Shown: positions 1-6,819 of the stretch, one piece after another | Position numbering within the stretch: the first letter of the stretch is position 1 | Layout: every line of letters begins with the position of its first letter | Assembly: GCA_946887085.1 (NCBI GenBank) | Contig: CAMPKG010000087.1 | Span: 1-10,666 of the forward strand | Origin: an uncultured Sphingobacteriales bacterium | Lineage (GTDB): Bacteria; Bacteroidota; Bacteroidia; Chitinophagales; Chitinophagaceae | Length of the DNA: 10,666 nucleotides | Direction: 5' to 3' | Position numbers and translations under genes: made by a program | Notes under the pieces: model-generated | The model's database searches: none | Seen by the model: only the letters and a program-made list of their open reading frames with translations | What the model was told of the DNA's origin: nothing

Positions 1-2600
1 CGGTAGGAGGAATCGTCAGCAATGAAAGCGAAGCAATCGCCGTGAAGATTGATTTAAGCGCTCCTTCAAAGCCGTCGAAGCCTGCATTCGTTACCGGAAC
101 AGGCAACAGAACTTCCGAGTCTAAGCCCCCGTTCAAAGGAACTGCTGAAGCGAATTCCACCGTTACGATTTATATCGATGGCACCGCAGCAGGAACAACC
201 ACCGCTGATGGCGACGGAAACTGGACGTTCATTCCTTCTACCCCTTTCAGTGAAGGAGAACACGTCATCAAAGTAACTGCGGCTGATGGTGCCGGAAACA
301 CCAGCGCAAACAGCGATGAATTTACTTTTGTAATAGACCACACGGCGCCGGTTACACCTGCTGCGCCTGTAATGACTGATGATGATGGAGAAATTACCAA
401 CAACAATAAACCCACCATCAAGGGTGCAACCGAAGACAATGCCGTGGTGACAATTTACAATGGCAGCGACTCTGTTACCACCATTACCGCCGATGCCGAT
501 GGAAAATGGAGCTACACATTTACTGATGCGCTCGGGGACGACCAATACCAGCTTACCACCACCTCGACCGATGCAACTGGCAACGTCAGCGCATCGAGTG
601 CAGCCCTCGTCATTACAATCGATACAGAGAAGCCGTCAGCTCCTGCTGCTGCTATTTTAGAAACCGCCAACAGCAACGGCTATGTAAACACCAATACGCC
701 GGAAATCAGCGGCATCGCAGAACCTAACGCAGCCGTGGATATTTATGACGGCGCAACAAAAATCGCAACAGTAACGGCCGATGCCGATGGAAAATGGAGT
801 TACGCGTTCAGTCCGGCACTGGCTGATGGCAACCATTCTATCACCACAACAGCCACCGACGCTGCCGGCAACGTGAGTGAGAAAAGTGACGCACTGACCA
901 TCAAAGTTGATACAGAAAAACCTGCATCACCTGCTGCAGCCGTTTTGGAAACTACCAATAGTAACGGGCATGTAAAAACCAATACGCCGGAAATCAGCGG
1001 CATCGCAGAACCTAACGCAACCATCGATATCTATGACGGTGCAACAAAGATCGCAACTGTAACCGCTGATGCAGATGGAAAATGGAGCTACACATTTAGT
1101 CCGGTGCTGGCTGATGGCAACCATTCTATCACAACAACCGCCACCGATGCAGCAGGCAACGTAAGCGATAAAAGTGATGCGCTGATCATCAAAGTTGATA
1201 CACAAAAGCCGGAGGCTCCTGCTGCCGCCACATTCGAGAGCGACAACAACGACGGCAACGTAAAAACCAACACACCGGCAATTAGCGGCATCGCAGAACC
1301 TTACGCAACCATCGATATCTATGACGGTGCAACAAAGATCGCAACTGTAACCGCTGATGCAGATGGAAAATGGAGCTACACATTTAGTCCGGCGCTGGCT
1401 GATGGCAACCATTCTATTTCAACAACCGCCACCGATGCCGCTGGTAACGTGAGCGCGGCAGGTGATGTGTTGACGATAAAGGTCGACACACAAAAACCTG
1501 CCCGTCCCGCATCAGCACTTGAGGGCGGAAATAAAGGAAATATCAACACCAGTGCTCCTACTATCGGCGGTACAGGCGAACCCGGTTCAACGATCACCGT
1601 TTATAACAACGGTGTTCCCGTGGGAACAACGATTGTTGGGGAAGACGGAAAATGGAGCTACACCTTCAACCCTGAGCTTGAAGACGGCACTTACAGCATA
1701 CAAACCACATCTACCGACGTTGCCGGAAATGTGAGCGAAGGCGGTGATCCGGTTACCATAGCCGTCGACACGCACAAACCTGTGGCTCCTTCCACGCCCC
1801 GGATGGAAAGTGAGAACAATGACGGACATGTGAAAACCAACAAACCAACGCTATCAGGAAATACAGAACCAGGGTCAATTATCACTGTATATGACAACGG
1901 CGTGCCGGTGGCAACAGTTGCTGCCGATGAAAACGGAAGCTGGACCTATACGTTTGATCCTGCACTGTCGGATGGCGAGCACACCATTCACACCACCATC
2001 ACAGACCTGGCAGGAAACATCAGTGTGCCCGGTGAAACCTATCTCGCCATGGTTGACACAGGAACGCCAACTGTTGAAATAAAAACAGAAACAGAAAAAG
2101 CGGCGATGCCGTTTACGATCACCATCAGGTTCAGCGAACCGGTTACAGGATTCGGTATAACGGGTCTCACAGCAGCCAACGCAAAACTTTCGAATTTCGC
2201 AATGGTGAGCGCAACTGAGTATATAGTACTGGTAAGTCCGGTGTACGATAACAACACCGTTAGCGTACAGGTAATGCAGAATGCCGGTTTTGACGCTTCG
2301 GGCAATGGCAACAAACTTTCGAACAAACTTGTTTTGGAAACAGAATCTGCAGGAGTTGTTGCCCAGGTATATCCTAACCCTGCAAGCACCACTTTAAATG
2401 TGCTGTTTAAAGGTGTAACGCCCACAAGCGGCAGAGTGATGCTTGTGAAAATGTCGGGCCAGCGTGTATATGACGAAGTGGTGAACTTCAGTAACCGTAC
2501 ACTCAGCATCGACGTGAGCAGGTATCCTTCCGGTCATTACATGTTACTCGTTAAAACCAACGACTATATCAGCCGCACAAACGTGCTCATCGTTCGATAA
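1..2600 (+). CDS. Secreted Ig-repeat adhesin-like protein with T9SS type A sorting domain (5' partial)
   Basis: The gene is cut by the window edge. The frame is open from base 3, and its first codons (VGGIVSNESEAIAVKID) match the end of an Ig-like repeat, so the GTG at 42 is an internal codon and not the start. Seven Ig-like repeats follow, each opening at an (I/V)D..xP motif: 51-335, 336-620, 621-908, 909-1196, 1197-1484, 1485-1766 and 1767-2054. Each carries a core like TADADGKWSYTF and a tail like TATDAAGNVS, as in bacterial Ig-like (Big_13/BIg) domains. Bases 2055 to about 2345 encode a Big_12-like domain (FTITIRFSEPVTGF). The last 80 residues, from about 2352, form a Por secretion tail: VYPNPASTTLNV, then GQRVYDE, then SRYPSGHYMLLV, ending in VLIVR. 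The family suggests export by the T9SS to the cell surface, with a role in adhesion or matrix. The ligand is unknown. Confidence 0.9.
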   Translation, partial: VGGIVSNESEAIAVKIDLSAPSKPSKPAFVTGTGNRTSESKPPFKGTAEANSTVTIYIDGTAAGTTTADGDGNWTFIPSTPFSEGEHVIKVTAADGAGNTSANSDEFTFVIDHTAPVTPAAPVMTDDDGEITNNNKPTIKGATEDNAVVTIYNGSDSVTTITADADGKWSYTFTDALGDDQYQLTTTSTDATGNVSASSAALVITIDTEKPSAPAAAILETANSNGYVNTNTPEISGIAEPNAAVDIYDGATKIATVTADADGKWSYAFSPALADGNHSITTTATDAAGNVSEKSDALTIKVDTEKPASPAAAVLETTNSNGHVKTNTPEISGIAEPNATIDIYDGATKIATVTADADGKWSYTFSPVLADGNHSITTTATDAAGNVSDKSDALIIKVDTQKPEAPAAATFESDNNDGNVKTNTPAISGIAEPYATIDIYDGATKIATVTADADGKWSYTFSPALADGNHSISTTATDAAGNVSAAGDVLTIKVDTQKPARPASALEGGNKGNINTSAPTIGGTGEPGSTITVYNNGVPVGTTIVGEDGKWSYTFNPELEDGTYSIQTTSTDVAGNVSEGGDPVTIAVDTHKPVAPSTPRMESENNDGHVKTNKPTLSGNTEPGSIITVYDNGVPVATVAADENGSWTYTFDPALSDGEHTIHTTITDLAGNISVPGETYLAMVDTGTPTVEIKTETEKAAMPFTITIRFSEPVTGFGITGLTAANAKLSNFAMVSATEYIVLVSPVYDNNTVSVQVMQNAGFDASGNGNKLSNKLVLETESAGVVAQVYPNPASTTLNVLFKGVTPTSGRVMLVKMSGQRVYDEVVNFSNRTLSIDVSRYPSGHYMLLVKTNDYISRTNVLIVR
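51..2054 (+). repeat. Seven tandem ~288-bp repeats encoding Ig-like domains
   Basis: The repeat starts are spaced 285, 285, 288, 288, 288, 282 and 288 bases apart, always in frame. The outer copies have diverged, but copies 3-5 (621-1484) are nearly identical. Bases 1015-1104 match 1303-1392 without a mismatch over 90 bases, and the match continues to 1129/1417 with a single difference. This is a coding repeat, not an intergenic element. Confidence 0.93.
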
Positions 2601-2607
2601 TAAAATT

Positions 2608-2639
2608 AAATGGGTTCGCAGTTCACTGCGGGCCCATTT
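2608..2639 (+). terminator. Hairpin terminator between the adhesin gene and porV
   Basis: A 14-bp stem (AAATGGGTTCGCAG at 2608-2621 with CTGCGGGCCCATTT at 2626-2639) pairs throughout if two G-U wobbles are allowed, closing a TTCA loop. It begins 7 bases after the stop codon. No clear T-run follows, so termination may be partial and porV could receive read-through. Confidence 0.6.
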
Positions 2640-2662
2640 CAAAATCCAATTAAGAATAATAT

Positions 2663-3802
2663 ATGAGAACCATCAACAAAATATTTCTTGCCACCGCAGT
2701 TTCCCTTACTGCCAGTGCAGCAATAAAAGCACAAACTGCAAAGCCGATCAATGTGGTCACTTCGGCGGTTCCCTTTCTCAGGATATCTCCTGATGCGAGG
2801 GCGGGCGGAATGGGCGAAACCGGTTTGGCTACGGATCCCGATGCGAACACCTCGTTTTCCAATCTCGCGAAAACACCGTTCACAAAAAGTAATTCAGGAG
2901 TTGGTTTCACGTACTCTCCCTGGTTGCGGAAATTGGGGTTGAATGATATATATCTTGCGACGCTCACAGGATACACGAAGCTCGATGAGAACCAGGCTGT
3001 CACCGGTTCGTTGCGTTATTTCAACATGGGCAGTATCAATTTTACCGATAACCTCGGCAACGACTTCGGCTCCATGAAGTCGAAAGAGTTCTCGATAGAT
3101 GCAGGTTATTCGCGCAAGCTGTCGGGTAACCTAAGCATTGCCGTTGCGCTTCGCTACATCAATTCCAACCTCGCCAGCGGCAAAACCGTTGGAGGGGCCA
3201 CCTATAAAGCGGGCAGCGCCGTTGCCGGCGATCTCAGCGCGTTTTATAATGGTCAGAACGAAGCCGGGCAGGGATGGAACTTTGGCGCGGCGCTAACAAA
3301 TCTGGGATCAAAAATCGGGTATACTACTGATGCCACGCAAAAGGATTTTATACCTGCCAATTTTGGGATCGGAGGAGCTTACACTAAGGTATTTGATGAA
3401 GACAGCAGGATGACTCTTGCCATGGATGTGAACAAAATGCTGGTGCCAACACCGCCATTAACAGGCGATTCTATCGGCATGGCCGAGTATCGCGGCAAAG
3501 GGGTGGTAGGGAGCTGGTTCAGCTCGTTTGGGGATGCTCCCGGTGGTTTCGCCGAAGAATTGCGCGAGTTTCAGCTTAGTGGAGGATTGGAATATTCCTA
3601 CAAGAACCAGTTTGCGGTCAGGGCGGGATATTTTCATGAAGACAAATCAAAAGGCGCCAGGCAGTATTTTACGTTAGGCGCCGGCCTGAATTACAGTATG
3701 ATGGGAGTTAATTTTTCATACATCATCCCTTCCGGAAACGGTATCAATGAAAACCCGTTATCCAACACATTGCGCTTTTCGGTATTGCTAAACTTTCAAT
3801 AA
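2663..3802 (+). CDS. porV: T9SS outer-membrane protein PorV (LptO)
   Basis: The 379-residue protein has a Sec signal peptide (residues 1-23, likely cut after IKA) and then the family's N-terminal signature, seen here as VPFLRISPDARAGGMGETG (residues 36-54), followed by ATDPDANTSFSNLAKTPF. Length and pattern fit PorV, a FadL-like 14-strand outer-membrane beta-barrel. Alternating amphipathic strands run to the C-terminus, which ends in TLRFSVLLNFQ. In the T9SS, PorV collects cargo proteins leaving the SprA translocon and delivers them to the PorU sortase for cleavage and surface attachment. In well-studied species porV sits beside porU, but here the upstream gene is a cargo protein 62 bases away. 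FSNLAK stands where many homologues have a WNPAK-like motif. No Shine-Dalgarno sequence is seen, as is usual in Bacteroidota. A PorQ-type paralogue is less likely. Confidence 0.9.
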   Translation: MRTINKIFLATAVSLTASAAIKAQTAKPINVVTSAVPFLRISPDARAGGMGETGLATDPDANTSFSNLAKTPFTKSNSGVGFTYSPWLRKLGLNDIYLATLTGYTKLDENQAVTGSLRYFNMGSINFTDNLGNDFGSMKSKEFSIDAGYSRKLSGNLSIAVALRYINSNLASGKTVGGATYKAGSAVAGDLSAFYNGQNEAGQGWNFGAALTNLGSKIGYTTDATQKDFIPANFGIGGAYTKVFDEDSRMTLAMDVNKMLVPTPPLTGDSIGMAEYRGKGVVGSWFSSFGDAPGGFAEELREFQLSGGLEYSYKNQFAVRAGYFHEDKSKGARQYFTLGAGLNYSMMGVNFSYIIPSGNGINENPLSNTLRFSVLLNFQ

Positions 3803-3923
3803 TGAAGAAGGGGGTGGAAAAAACAGTAGAGGGTAGTAAAGTTATGTGTTAATCTATCCTTCACCAGCCCCCTACTTTGCTAAAAACCGTTAGTAATATA
3901 CCAAAAAAATCAGTTCTTTGTTT

Positions 3924-4331
3924 ATGGCCGCGAAGATAGTTTCCATAAAATCAAAACATAAAAAACAGGAACCCTCTACCCCGGCCGAACCACTTGACGA
4001 GTATCAAAAGCAGGTGTCATCAGGAAGCGTCGAGTCGCTTCCATACGACCGGCTCATGATACATTTCCGCAAAAACAAAGATTACGGTGAAGAGCTTAAA
4101 GTGATTAAAAAGGGTGTAGCTACTCTCAAAAAATTTTATGCGAATGCACAACGTTCCTCGCTTAAAAAGATCAATCCAAAAATAAAAGCCCTTAGCCATA
4201 AAATAGGGAAAAGCATGGGGCTGATCGATAAGAAGGGAAACGAAGTATATCTCCCCGAGCCACTACCGCGGTGGATCAAGCGACAGCACGTAGTGGAAGA
4301 AAAAATCCGCAAGCAAAAGAAATCTCAATAA
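3924..4331 (+). CDS. Small basic hypothetical protein
   Basis: I do not recognise this family. Starting at the ATG at 3924 the protein has 135 residues. An in-frame TTG at 3918 would add only two, and ATG is preferred. The protein is very lysine-rich (about one residue in five) with no signal peptide, lipobox or membrane segment, so it is probably cytoplasmic and could bind nucleic acid or ribosomes, although no known motif shows this. It opens with a low-complexity stretch (SIKSKHKKQEPSTPAEP). A probably helical body follows (DEYQKQ to KALSHKIGKSMGLID), then a short motif GNEVYLPEPLPRWIKRQ and a charged tail. The 121-base gap after porV has no clear promoter or compact terminator, only a weak GGGGGTGG/CCAGCCCCC pairing across a long loop. 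A strong hairpin directly after the stop codon supports a real gene end here. Confidence 0.7.
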   Translation: MAAKIVSIKSKHKKQEPSTPAEPLDEYQKQVSSGSVESLPYDRLMIHFRKNKDYGEELKVIKKGVATLKKFYANAQRSSLKKINPKIKALSHKIGKSMGLIDKKGNEVYLPEPLPRWIKRQHVVEEKIRKQKKSQ

Positions 4332-4371
4332 TAATTTAAAAGAGAGGCAATGTGGCCCCTCTTTTAAATTA
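4332..4371. terminator. Bidirectional intrinsic terminator between convergent genes
   Basis: A perfect 13-bp stem (TAATTTAAAAGAG at 4332-4344 with CTCTTTTAAATTA at 4359-4371) extends inward past one A-C mismatch by GGC/GCC to an AATGTG loop. The T-rich arm gives a U-run in either direction. It begins one base after the plus-strand stop and ends 13 bases before the end of the minus-strand lipoprotein gene, so it can serve both. Confidence 0.87.
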
Positions 4372-4384
4372 TATATTGTAGTGA

Positions 4385-4645
4385 CTACCTGCTTTGATTG
4401 TTGTCGGTAGCCGGCGTTTCTGTATTAGGTGAATTTGTAGATGCCCCTGACGATGCGGAGTCCATTGACATGGAAGCTGATGTATCCGCTTCTGTATTCA
4501 TTTCAGAAGGCACCGTATTATCTGATGGGCTTTCCATTGGAGCGCTTCCTGCCGAATCAATAGATCCTCCCGTATCATTAGTTGCGTTGTCTCCACAAGC
4601 TGCCAGTCCGATAGCCGTAGCAAGAATGAAAAAATATTTTTTCAT
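4385..4645 (-). CDS. Small low-complexity lipoprotein
   Basis: The 86-residue product starts MKKYFFILATAIGLAAC, a type II signal peptide with lipobox LAAC and Cys17 as the predicted lipidated residue. The mature part is almost wholly Ser, Thr, Asn, Asp, Ala, Met and Pro (for example NTEADTSASMSMDSASSG), which suggests a disordered, acidic tether rather than a folded domain. No enzymatic motif is present. The residues after Cys17 (GDNATND) do not match the Lys-acidic lipoprotein export signal well, so it may stay on the periplasmic side. Proteins of this kind are common and uncharacterised in Bacteroidota. It ends 13 bases from the shared terminator and is divergent from the lipoprotein gene at 5010. 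I found no good promoter match upstream. Confidence 0.75.
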   Translation of the reverse strand: MKKYFFILATAIGLAACGDNATNDTGGSIDSAGSAPMESPSDNTVPSEMNTEADTSASMSMDSASSGASTNSPNTETPATDNNQSR

Positions 4646-4769
4646 AAAAATTCGCTTTAGGTTAAAAATAATTGCCTTTCGACCCTTACACCTAAAATAC
4701 TATTCCAATTTTTGCTTTTCGGCGCATATCGGGTTTAATCCGTTGAAACGCAACAAGATATTTTTTCAA

Positions 4770-4827
4770 AAAAAGGGCGAAGGCCACTTGAACAACCTGT
4801 GGTCTGCGTTCTACAGGCCCCCTTTTT
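4770..4827. terminator. Orphan terminator-like structured element
   Basis: AAAAAGGG (4770-4777) pairs with CCCTTTTT (4820-4827) as an 8-bp outer stem. Inside are two competing hairpins: GGCCAC (4782-4787) with GTGGTC (4799-4804), and CCTGT (4796-4800) with ACAGG (4813-4817). They share bases and cannot both form. The plus strand ends in T5 and the minus strand in T7. No gene on either strand ends here, so the transcript it would stop is unknown. Confidence 0.45.
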
Positions 4828-4870
4828 CCGCTCAATAAGAGTAATTATTTAGGCACACGTCACGCCGGGC

Positions 4871-4900
4871 TTGCAAATGATACCGATTTGCTCTATTTTG
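4871..4900 (+). promoter_or_regulatory. Candidate promoter for the lipoprotein gene at 5010
   Basis: TTG (4871-4873) is followed after 20 bases by TATTTTG (4894-4900), one base shorter than the Bacteroidota consensus TAnnTTTG. It would give a leader of about 100 bases. The -7 match is imperfect, so this is a weak call. Confidence 0.3.
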
Positions 4901-5009
4901 TCGTCACTTCTCAATGCCTGTGAGCTCCTGCCCGTTTCCCTTCTTTTTAATTTATTGATCGCTTGAAACAGGCCTAACAACCCAACTAAACCCTTTAACC
5001 GTACCAGTC

Positions 5010-5531
5010 ATGAAGTACGCAATTTTTGTGTTCGTCACCCTCCTGGTGCTGTCCTCGTGCAGCAAGGAATTAAGCCAGGAAGGACCAGTCCCTGTTATTC
5101 CCGTCATTCCTCCAGACACCACGCCTGTTAAGCCGCCCGTAGAACCGGAACCGCAAATCAAATTTCAACTCAAGGCATTTTATGCTGATGTAGCCATTGA
5201 TTTCGATGAAACGGACGGAGTGGTAAAAGAAGAAACCGATTTGTGGGCGTATGTGCAGGATTACATCAAAGACGATATCAATATTTTTTTGGAAGATGGC
5301 ACGCTGGAAGTTTTGCAGAATGCGAAGAAAATGCCCGGGCTCAGTGATGAGATTTTATACCGGAAATACCAGTATGGAAGCGATGGCGGTGGCGACTACA
5401 TGAAATTTCTTTCTCCCACATATGAAGAAGTGAAATACCGTCTTTATGAAAGAACGGACGATCACTTTGTTATTGGTGTAAAGTGGAAGGACGGTGCGCA
5501 TGTGTATTCGCGGTTTGAGCGGGTACCGTGA
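5010..5531 (+). CDS. Lipoprotein, probably surface-exposed, unknown domain
   Basis: The 173-residue product starts MKYAIFVFVTLLVLSSC, a lipoprotein signal peptide with lipobox LSSC and Cys17 lipidated. The next residues (SKELSQEG) have a Lys-acidic pair at the place where Bacteroidota lipoprotein export signals lie, which suggests delivery to the outer surface. CxKELS-type starts recur in Chitinophagaceae lipoproteins. A proline-rich linker spans about residues 26-50 (VPVIPVIPPDTTPVKPP). A roughly 120-residue domain follows that I do not recognise. It is acidic and aromatic-rich, with likely beta strands (IKFQLKAFYADVAIDF, HFVIGVKWKDGAHVYSRFERV). No catalytic motif is evident. The ATG at 5010 is chosen because it gives the intact signal peptide. 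The gene stands alone, with a GC-rich repeat element directly after its stop codon. Confidence 0.82.
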   Translation: MKYAIFVFVTLLVLSSCSKELSQEGPVPVIPVIPPDTTPVKPPVEPEPQIKFQLKAFYADVAIDFDETDGVVKEETDLWAYVQDYIKDDINIFLEDGTLEVLQNAKKMPGLSDEILYRKYQYGSDGGGDYMKFLSPTYEEVKYRLYERTDDHFVIGVKWKDGAHVYSRFERVP

Positions 5532-5534
5532 GGG

Positions 5535-5562
5535 GAGACGAGAGACGGGAGACGAGAGACGT
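5535..5562. repeat. 7-bp tandem repeat, four units
   Basis: Four units, GAGACGA, GAGACGG, GAGACGA and GAGACGT, lie head to tail, starting 3 bases after the lipoprotein stop codon. They run straight into the palindromic GC-rich element that follows and probably belong to the same dispersed-repeat unit. Confidence 0.85.
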
Positions 5563-5569
5563 GACTTAT

Positions 5570-5605
5570 CCCCCGCTGGCGGGGGTGGCGCGAAGCGCCC
5601 GGGGG
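5570..5605. repeat. GC-rich REP-like palindromic element
   Basis: Two adjacent hairpins are visible: CCCCCG-CTGG-CGGGGG (5570-5585) and GGCGC-GAA-GCGCC (5587-5599). A second GGGGG (5601-5605) could replace the first as partner of CCCCC, giving one long hairpin that encloses both. It is far more GC-rich than its surroundings and looks like the short palindromic repeats scattered between genes in many Bacteroidota. I cannot confirm that status from one copy. Confidence 0.6.
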
Positions 5606-5625
5606 TGGACAAGCGTGAAACGTGA

Positions 5626-5786
5626 TATAAAAGAACAGGGTTCGTAGAAACGAACCCTGGCAACCAAAAAGCTTAGTTCCTGTAGAAACAGTGGTAAGCA
5701 TTTCACGTAAAACTAAAGCATGAACATAATTGAGGTTGCATAACCAACTCGCGTTAAAAGTCAAATGCTTTATTGTCCTGTTGGCG
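5626..5786 (-). ncRNA. Candidate small RNA, about 160 nt
   Basis: On the minus strand a full promoter match (5792-5823) is followed about 125 bases later by a perfect 10-bp terminator hairpin with a U-rich tail, and no convincing ORF lies between. The predicted start is a purine at 5787 or 5785. Internal pairing is visible: 5696-5703 with 5763-5770 (AAGCATTT/AAATGCTT, 8 bp), enclosing a stem with one bulge at 5732-5750 (GAG-G-TTG with CAACTC); a short GTTTC/GGAAC-type hairpin lies near the terminator. I do not recognise it as tmRNA, 6S, SRP or RNase P RNA. It lies 88 bases downstream of the flavin reductase stop codon on the same strand, so it could also be an independently started 3'-derived transcript. 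Confidence 0.5.
5636..5659 (-). terminator. Intrinsic terminator of the candidate small RNA
   Basis: A perfect 10-bp stem (CAGGGTTCGT with ACGAACCCTG) closes a 4-base loop. Read on the minus strand it is followed by TTCTTTTAT (5635-5627). The plus-strand side has no T-run, which points to leftward transcripts. It could also stop read-through from the flavin reductase gene. Confidence 0.75.
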
Positions 5787-5791
5787 TGCGG

Positions 5792-5823
5792 CAAATATAT
5801 AATGCTCAGATATAATTAACCAA
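5792..5823 (-). promoter_or_regulatory. Bacteroidota-type promoter, leftward
   Basis: On the minus strand TTG (5823-5821) is followed after 21 bases by TATATTTG (5799-5792), an exact match to the -7 consensus TAnnTTTG. No coding sequence starts downstream of it, only the candidate small RNA. Confidence 0.6.
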
Positions 5824-5874
5824 GTTGCCGTCACATATTTTTTTTAAATGTGTATTTCAAACACAATATTTTAA

Positions 5875-6771
5875 TCATTTCGCATACTCTTTAACGTTAT
5901 TTTCACGAAGCAGCACCTGCCATGCGTGATCTATTCGTCCTTCGTCGAGTAATTCTTTCGCATACATGTGAATGCGGTGTTGCTGGTTGTTTCCTTTGAA
6001 GTAGTAAAACAACGCGTCGAGCCGGCCATCGTTAAAGTTGGATTCTTTGCCGGGCAGTTGTTCAACGTTCGCGAGCTGTGCCAGGTGGTTGCCGGTGAGC
6101 ACTTTGCTGTTTTTAAGTTGTTCGGGCAGTGCATCGATGCCGATACCGAGCCGCGTGTTGGGCTTTGGCAGTGTAAACAAATTATCAGGGGTGATGCGCG
6201 CGTACCAGTCGCCACCCAAGCGCGCCACGTGCTCGATCTTTTCCTGGTCCATTTGTTTTTTGGCATTCAATAGTGTGTCGTCGATGTGGATGCAGAGTAT
6301 CTCGGCGATCACGAGTTGTCCGGCGCCTCCGTTCTCGCCCAGCGATTTTACTTCGTTCACTTTACACTCCAGTTTGGCTTTCGCTTCTTTGACGAGGGCT
6401 GGTCTGATCAGTGATGCTTCCTCCTTTGTGAAGCCGGATTTGACGAACTCGTCGGTACTTTTTGGATATTCGCAACTGGCGAGCGATGCCTGCTGTACCA
6501 TGTCGTATGTGACGATATTGATGGCCACTTCGGGCACTTCGAGGATGTTTTGCAGCGTGTGTTTGGTGGTATTGTCGCGCATCCTCCTGGCGGGCGAAAA
6601 GATGACGATGGGCGGGTTGGTGGAGAAGAGGTTGAAGAAGCTGAAGGGGCTGAGGTTCTGGCGGCCGTTGCTATCGATTGTTGATGCAAAGCAGATGGGC
6701 CGTGGGGCGATGAGGTGTTGCAGGTAGTGTTGTTTCTCGACTGTGGTGAGGTCGGCGGTGTAGCGTGTCAT
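5875..6771 (-). CDS. Flavin reductase-like, FMN-binding split-barrel protein
   Basis: The 298-residue protein belongs to the flavin reductase-like family (DIM6/NTAB type), whose members bind FMN and often reduce free flavin with NAD(P)H or work beside a monooxygenase. The substrate here is unknown. Family hallmarks are present: APRPICFAST (residues 22-31), NLSPFSFFN (39-47), FSPARRMRDNTTKHT (58-72) in the flavin phosphate-binding region, GQLVIAEI (151-158) and HVARLGGDWYARI (181-193). The split barrel ends near residue 200. The remaining ~95 residues are a mostly helical extension that includes NDGRLDALFYYFKGN; I cannot assign it a function. No signal peptide is seen, so it is cytoplasmic. 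The ATG at 6771 places the APRP motif at the usual distance from the N-terminus. A 30-codon ORF lies 48 bases upstream on the same strand. I found no clear promoter. Confidence 0.88.
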   Translation of the reverse strand: MTRYTADLTTVEKQHYLQHLIAPRPICFASTIDSNGRQNLSPFSFFNLFSTNPPIVIFSPARRMRDNTTKHTLQNILEVPEVAINIVTYDMVQQASLASCEYPKSTDEFVKSGFTKEEASLIRPALVKEAKAKLECKVNEVKSLGENGGAGQLVIAEILCIHIDDTLLNAKKQMDQEKIEHVARLGGDWYARITPDNLFTLPKPNTRLGIGIDALPEQLKNSKVLTGNHLAQLANVEQLPGKESNFNDGRLDALFYYFKGNNQQHRIHMYAKELLDEGRIDHAWQVLLRENNVKEYAK

Positions 6772-6819
6772 ATGTGGTTTTATCGGTAAAGAAAAAGGTG
6801 TTGGCTGGTGTGAGGTATT

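Larger units (their letters stand above)
4646..5009. other. Divergent intergenic region
   Basis: This 364-base gap separates the divergent lipoprotein genes. I see no credible ORF in it. It holds a terminator-like structured element (4770-4827) and one plausible plus-strand promoter (4871-4900), each listed separately. The rest is AT-rich with nothing I can name. Confidence 0.6.

Noticed and set aside
42..44. GTG at 42 as the start of the first gene
   Set aside because: The same frame is open to the window edge, and the upstream codons read as the end of another Ig-like repeat. There is no signal peptide after the GTG, which an exported protein needs.
927..1412. 161-residue minus-strand ORF within the Ig repeats
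   Set aside because: It is a shadow of the repeat coding on the opposite strand, with the same internal periodicity and no independent start context or protein-like features.
4692..4708. Minus-strand promoter for the lipoprotein gene at 4385-4645 (TATTTTAG with a nearby TTG)
   Set aside because: The -7 box has a mismatch and the TTG is only 6 bases away, far from the 17-23 spacing expected.
4398..4838. 146-residue plus-strand ORF
   Set aside because: It lies antisense to the lipoprotein gene, which has a clear lipobox, then runs through AT-rich intergenic DNA and a terminator-like element.
5535..5562. Possible CRISPR array
   Set aside because: The units are 7 bases long with no spacers. 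The 288-bp repeats at 51-2054 are coding. No cas gene is present.
5462..5794. 110-residue minus-strand ORF (and a similar one at 5355-5663)
   Set aside because: These frames cross the terminator hairpin, the GC-rich palindrome and the 3' end of the plus-strand lipoprotein gene. The start would be a TTG inside the -7 promoter box.
6038..6727. 229-residue plus-strand ORF
   Set aside because: It is antisense to the flavin reductase gene, which has clear family motifs in its own frame.
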